Assembly (NCBI RefSeq): GCF_003253545.1
Contig: NZ_QKYV01000002.1
Coordinates: forward strand, 62,001 to 126,000
DNA length: 64,000 nt
Reading direction: 5' to 3'
DNA from: Mesonia algae
GTDB lineage: Bacteria; Bacteroidota; Bacteroidia; Flavobacteriales; Flavobacteriaceae
Of this stretch, positions 61,074-64,000 are shown one piece after another. The notes under the pieces were generated by a model. The model worked only from the letters and a program-made list of their open reading frames with translations. It did no database searches and had not been told where the DNA came from. Within the stretch, counting starts at the first letter, position 1, and each line of letters starts with the position of its first letter. Made by a program: the position numbers and the translations under genes.

Positions 61074-61865
61074 ATGAAAGATAGAAGACAATTTATAAAA
61101 AATCTAGGAATATTAGGAGCTACAGGAGCATTAATGCCCAATATAGGACTAGGACAAACAACAAATAATATGGAAAATAGTAACAATGTAAGACCAAAAG
61201 TTTTATTCTTTGATGTTAATGAAACCTTGCTAGATCTTACCGATATGAAACAAGTAGTGAGTGAAGCTCTTAATGGTAGAGATGATTTACTTTCATTATG
61301 GTTTACTACCATGCTTCAGTATTCTTTAGTTACTACTGCAAGTGGTCAATATGAACACTTTGGAAATATAGGAGCTGCAGCTTTACAAATGGTAGCAGCG
61401 AATAACGGTATTAAAATATCAGAAAAAGAAGCACGCAAAACTATTTTAAATTCCTTACGAGGTTTGCCAGCACACCCAGAAGTTAAAGAAGCTTTATCTC
61501 AGTTAAAAAAAGACGGTTATAAACTGGTATCTTTTACAAATTCTTCAAACGAAGGGGTGAAAAAACAGTTTGAAAGCGCGGGTTTAACTGAGTATTTTGA
61601 TGAACGTTTAAGTGTTGAAGACATTGGGAAATTTAAACCTTTTACAGATACATATACTTGGGCTGCACGAAAAATGGGAATAAAGCCAGAAGAGTGCATG
61701 CTTATAGCGGCTCATGGTTGGGATGTAGCTGGTGCGTTGTGGGCTGGTTGGCGTGCTGCATTCATCAGTAGACCAGGACAGCAAATATTTCCTTTGGCCC
61801 CACAGACAGAGATTAGTGAAGATGATTTGAAAAAAGTTGCCGAAGTTTTGTTATCATATAAATAA
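61074..61865 (+). CDS. Haloacid dehalogenase type II with a Tat signal
   Basis: A 263-residue HAD protein: VLFFDVNETLLDL with nucleophile Asp47, VSFTNSSNEGVKKQFESAG, and GKFKPFTDTYTWAARKM, with AAHGWDVAGALWAGWRAAFI giving the 2-haloacid dehalogenase pattern. The start MKDRRQFIKNLGILGATGALMPNIGLG is a twin-arginine signal (Arg4-Arg5, RRQFIK). A secreted haloacid dehalogenase is unusual; the signal could also hint at a bound cofactor. Substrate is not certain. Confidence 0.85.
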   Translation: MKDRRQFIKNLGILGATGALMPNIGLGQTTNNMENSNNVRPKVLFFDVNETLLDLTDMKQVVSEALNGRDDLLSLWFTTMLQYSLVTTASGQYEHFGNIGAAALQMVAANNGIKISEKEARKTILNSLRGLPAHPEVKEALSQLKKDGYKLVSFTNSSNEGVKKQFESAGLTEYFDERLSVEDIGKFKPFTDTYTWAARKMGIKPEECMLIAAHGWDVAGALWAGWRAAFISRPGQQIFPLAPQTEISEDDLKKVAEVLLSYK

Positions 61866-61919
61866 TAAAATATAGATAAGTGGTATTGCTTAGAAGGAGT
61901 TAAGATGACAATAAATAAA

Positions 61920-62294
61920 TTAATGACAATCTTGACAAATACCAGAAACGACACTATTAAAATTTTCAAAAGTGTAGCCCTTCGGAAGGTTAATTACCGG
62001 TTCTTCTTCTAAGCATTCTACTTTTTCACAATTATTACATTGAAAATGAATGTGGTTGTGACGATGTTCTTCGTGTTTACACGTGGTACACATCGCAAAA
62101 TATTGTTTACCATTCATTCCAACGATTCGATGTACAATACCATCTTTACAAAACCTATTAAGAATTCGATAAATAGTCGCTCTATTATAGCCTTCTATTT
62201 CATTTTCAATCATATCGTGGCTCATAGCAGTACCTTTTAATTTTAAAATTTCTAATACATCGTCCTTTGATTTTGTGTTTCTCCGTTTCATCAT
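61920..62294 (-). CDS. Fur-family regulator
   Basis: A 124-residue protein from the ATG at 62294: KDDVLEILKLKGTAMSHDMIENEIEGYNRATIYRILNRFCKDGIVHRI (winged helix), then CTTCKHEEHRHNHIHFQCNNCEKVECLEEE with two CxxC-type pairs and a His cluster, the metal sites. It is shorter than classical Fur. A longer start at 62339 would read through a 23-bp palindrome, so it is rejected. It is divergent from the TrxR-like gene and separated by that palindrome. Confidence 0.88.
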   Translation of the reverse strand: MMKRRNTKSKDDVLEILKLKGTAMSHDMIENEIEGYNRATIYRILNRFCKDGIVHRIVGMNGKQYFAMCTTCKHEEHRHNHIHFQCNNCEKVECLEEEPVINLPKGYTFENFNSVVSGICQDCH

Positions 62295-62302
62295 AAATTT
62301 AT

Positions 62303-62325
62303 TTATTGCGACTATATCGCAATAA
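62303..62325. promoter_or_regulatory. 23-bp palindrome between the Fur-type and TrxR-like genes
   Basis: TTATTGCGA (62303-62311) and TCGCAATAA (62317-62325) are perfect 9-bp arms around a 5-base spacer. It lies 9 bp before the Fur-family start and 40 bp before the TrxR-like start, where a Fur-family protein would act on both genes. Its shape recalls the TTGC-N5-GCAA sites of other Fur-family sensors (inference). Confidence 0.6.
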
Positions 62326-62347
62326 TACAAAAGTTTCATACCTTTAC

Positions 62348-62355
62348 CAAAAATA
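62348..62355 (-). promoter_or_regulatory. -7 box of the Fur-type gene
   Basis: On the minus strand TATTTTTG fits TAnnTTTG, 53 bp before the ATG at 62294, so the palindrome would lie in the transcript's 5' end. No -33 TTG is found at the usual distance. Confidence 0.35.
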
Positions 62356-62364
62356 ATTGAAACA

Positions 62365-63300
62365 ATGAATCACATAAAAGAATTTGATGTAGTAATTATC
62401 GGTGGAAGTTACGCAGGTTTATCTGCAGCTATGGCTCTAGGGAGATCATTAAGGAAAGTTTTAATAATTGATAATGGTAAACCTTGCAATAGACAAACAC
62501 CACATTCTCATAATTTTATAACTCAAGATGGAGCAACACCTAAAGAAATTTTTAATAAAGCAAAAGAACAAGTTCTACAATACCCAACAGTTAAATTCTT
62601 AAAAGATTTAGCTGTTTCCGCCACTAAAACTACAAATGGATTTGAAATCTTTACGGAAGCAAAAAAGAAGTTTATTGCTAAGAAGATTCTTTTCGCAACA
62701 GGAGTAAAAGACATCATGCCAAATTTAAAAGGTTTTAATGAGTGTTGGGGAGTTAGTGTTTTACACTGTCCTTATTGCCATGGCTATGAAGTGGCAAATA
62801 AAAAATTAGGTATAATAGCAAACGGTGATACAGCATTAGAACTTTGTAATCTTATTCAAAATTGGACAGATAAATTAACCTTGTTTACGAATGGAAAATC
62901 AGAATTGACGCAAGACCAAAGGAATTATATTTCAAAGTTAAAAATTGATATTGTAGAGAAAGAGATTCAAGAATTAGATCATACTAACGGAAATATAGAA
63001 AGTTTAATTTTTAATGATGGTTCTATGACTAAAATTGAAGCTATATTTTCTAGAGTTCCATTTGAACAACACTCTAAAATTCCAATAGAATTGGGATGCA
63101 AAACTGCAGAATCAGGACATATAGAAGTAGAATTCTCACAGAAAACAAATATTGAAGGTGTTTTTTGTGCTGGAGATAATACTACACCATTTCGAGCCGT
63201 TTCAATCTCAACCGCTTCAGGAACAAAAGCAGGAGCTTTCATTAATATGGAATTGATTAATGAAATATTGCCAAAATATAACGTAACTCACGATTCATAA
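62365..63300 (+). CDS. Thioredoxin-reductase-like FAD/NAD(P) oxidoreductase
   Basis: A 311-residue flavoprotein: VVIIGGSYAGLSAAMALGRSLRKVLIIDNGKPCN (FAD site), LHCPYCHGYEVANKKLGIIA with the redox pair CPYC, and GVFCAGDNTTPFRAVSISTASGTKAGAFI at the C-terminus. It resembles the TrxR-like group often found beside regulators. It is divergent from a Fur-family gene with a palindrome between, so likely metal- or redox-controlled. Confidence 0.9.
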   Translation: MNHIKEFDVVIIGGSYAGLSAAMALGRSLRKVLIIDNGKPCNRQTPHSHNFITQDGATPKEIFNKAKEQVLQYPTVKFLKDLAVSATKTTNGFEIFTEAKKKFIAKKILFATGVKDIMPNLKGFNECWGVSVLHCPYCHGYEVANKKLGIIANGDTALELCNLIQNWTDKLTLFTNGKSELTQDQRNYISKLKIDIVEKEIQELDHTNGNIESLIFNDGSMTKIEAIFSRVPFEQHSKIPIELGCKTAESGHIEVEFSQKTNIEGVFCAGDNTTPFRAVSISTASGTKAGAFINMELINEILPKYNVTHDS

Positions 63301-63317
63301 TCATATTTGATAAATAT

Positions 63318-63325
63318 TATATTTG
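63318..63325 (+). promoter_or_regulatory. -7 box upstream of the partial AraC gene
   Basis: TATATTTG is an exact TAnnTTTG, 25 bp before the TTG at 63350. The upstream TTG is too close to act as a -33 element. Confidence 0.4.
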
Positions 63326-63349
63326 TACACAAAATCGTCATAAATAATT

Positions 63350-64000
63350 TTGCAAGAAAATTTAATAAGAAAACATACTATTGATGAACTAATTGAAATT
63401 ATGGGGGACAAACCTCAAAATGACGATTTACACGTACATATTTCAAAAAATAAATATGAAGAAATTCCAATAACTTATCCTTTTAGAACAGATGAGTATT
63501 GTTTGTTATTCGTGGTTGAAGGAGAAATTAAGATTCAATTAAATTTATTTGAGATTAGCATTAGAAGTGGAGAAATCATACCCATCAAACCAAAAGTGGC
63601 AGTTCAAATCCTTGAACTCAGTGAAAATCTAGAAATTATTGGTGTTAGCTTTAGTATAGACTTTATTTTAAAGAATTCTTTTTCTAAGATAGAATTCGAT
63701 AAAATGGAATTTTTTACTCAAGAGAACACCACAAAACTAAAATTAACACCACCCGAAAGCGAAACGGTAGTAACACTTTCAAAACTTTTAGAAGAATATA
63801 ATAATTCAAAAAATATAAATAAACCTTTCAAAGAGGAATTAATAAAATTCACTTTTGGGACATTGGTTTTTCATTACTCATCAATTTTTAAACAGAATAA
63901 TCCTAATCTAGATTTATCTTTATCTAGAAATGAAGAATTAGCACTTCGTTTTTTTAAAATTCTTAATGATAATTTTAAGTTTGAACGCTCTGTGCAATTT
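63350..64000 (+). CDS. Probable AraC-family regulator, N-terminal part (cut by window end)
   Basis: An open frame from a TTG at 63350 runs to the window edge (217 codons with no stop). It reads QENLIRKHTIDELIEIM, then a cupin-like domain (YPFRTDEYCLLFVVEGEIKIQL, SGEIIPIKPKVAVQI, GVSFSIDFI). An internal ATG at 63401 is an alternative start. The C-terminal HTH lies outside the window. The cupin pattern and position after a TrxR-like gene support an AraC-type regulator. Confidence 0.7.
   Translation, partial: MQENLIRKHTIDELIEIMGDKPQNDDLHVHISKNKYEEIPITYPFRTDEYCLLFVVEGEIKIQLNLFEISIRSGEIIPIKPKVAVQILELSENLEIIGVSFSIDFILKNSFSKIEFDKMEFFTQENTTKLKLTPPESETVVTLSKLLEEYNNSKNINKPFKEELIKFTFGTLVFHYSSIFKQNNPNLDLSLSRNEELALRFFKILNDNFKFERSVQF

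Noticed and set aside
62295-62339. Longer Fur-family start at 62339
   Set aside because: It would read through the 23-bp palindrome and adds non-family residues; ATG 62294 fits better.

Overview
The window comes from an AT-rich member of the Bacteroidota, most likely a marine-type Flavobacteriaceae. The evidence is an LpxC-FabZ fusion next to lpxA, efp and lpxD; promoters of the Bacteroidota TTG-N19-TAnnTTTG type; few Shine-Dalgarno sequences; and a TamB/TamL-lipoprotein pair. Most of the window is ordinary chromosome. From about 50 kb onward it becomes a patchwork of small redox enzymes and many transcription regulators.

Layout. 0-4.2 kb: lipid A genes (3' end of lpxC-fabZ, lpxA, lpxD) with efp inserted, an NTF2-like protein and sucD. 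4.3-11 kb: an M16 protease lipoprotein, a FabG-type reductase, a membrane-anchored vWA protein and a prohibitin-type SPFH protein. 11.1-20.1 kb: a complete histidine operon (hisG D C B H A F IE) behind a His-rich leader peptide and terminator, ending in a thiamine pyrophosphokinase gene. The gaps between the his genes are filled with short palindromic repeats. 20.1-20.9 kb: a GIY-YIG nuclease gene bracketed by the same repeats. 20.9-31.6 kb: DUF2461 protein, cysE-cysM, a TruA-like pseudouridine synthase, a TVP38 membrane protein, a corA group, two aldehyde dehydrogenases around tRNA-Arg(TCT), and an FMN reductase. 31.7-49.8 kb: aconitase, a PepSY membrane protein, a 1199-residue phosphatase-like/outer-membrane-barrel fusion, tamB-tamL, a methyltransferase and a KefC-type antiporter. 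49.8-64 kb: regulators of the AraC (three, one cut by the window end), ArsR, LysR, TetR and Fur families, each beside small oxidoreductases (nitroreductase, SDRs, NmrA-like, AhpD-like, EthD, DsbA/FrnE-like, haloacid dehalogenase, TrxR-like), plus a decayed metallo-hydrolase gene.

The strongest unexplained signal is the repeat family at 12.1-20.9 kb. About 23 copies share a GTCAT...ATCnCATC frame around a hairpin whose two arms change together. They are often arranged as inverted pairs, and a GIY-YIG nuclease gene sits between two nearly identical pairs. This resembles a REPIN with a non-RAYT nuclease partner. Other regulatory finds are a histidine attenuator, an AraC-type direct repeat 21 bp apart, paired TetR operators, an ArsR operator over a promoter, a LysR dyad, and a 23-bp palindrome between a Fur-family gene and a TrxR-like gene. 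All functions are assigned by reading the sequence; no database search was run.
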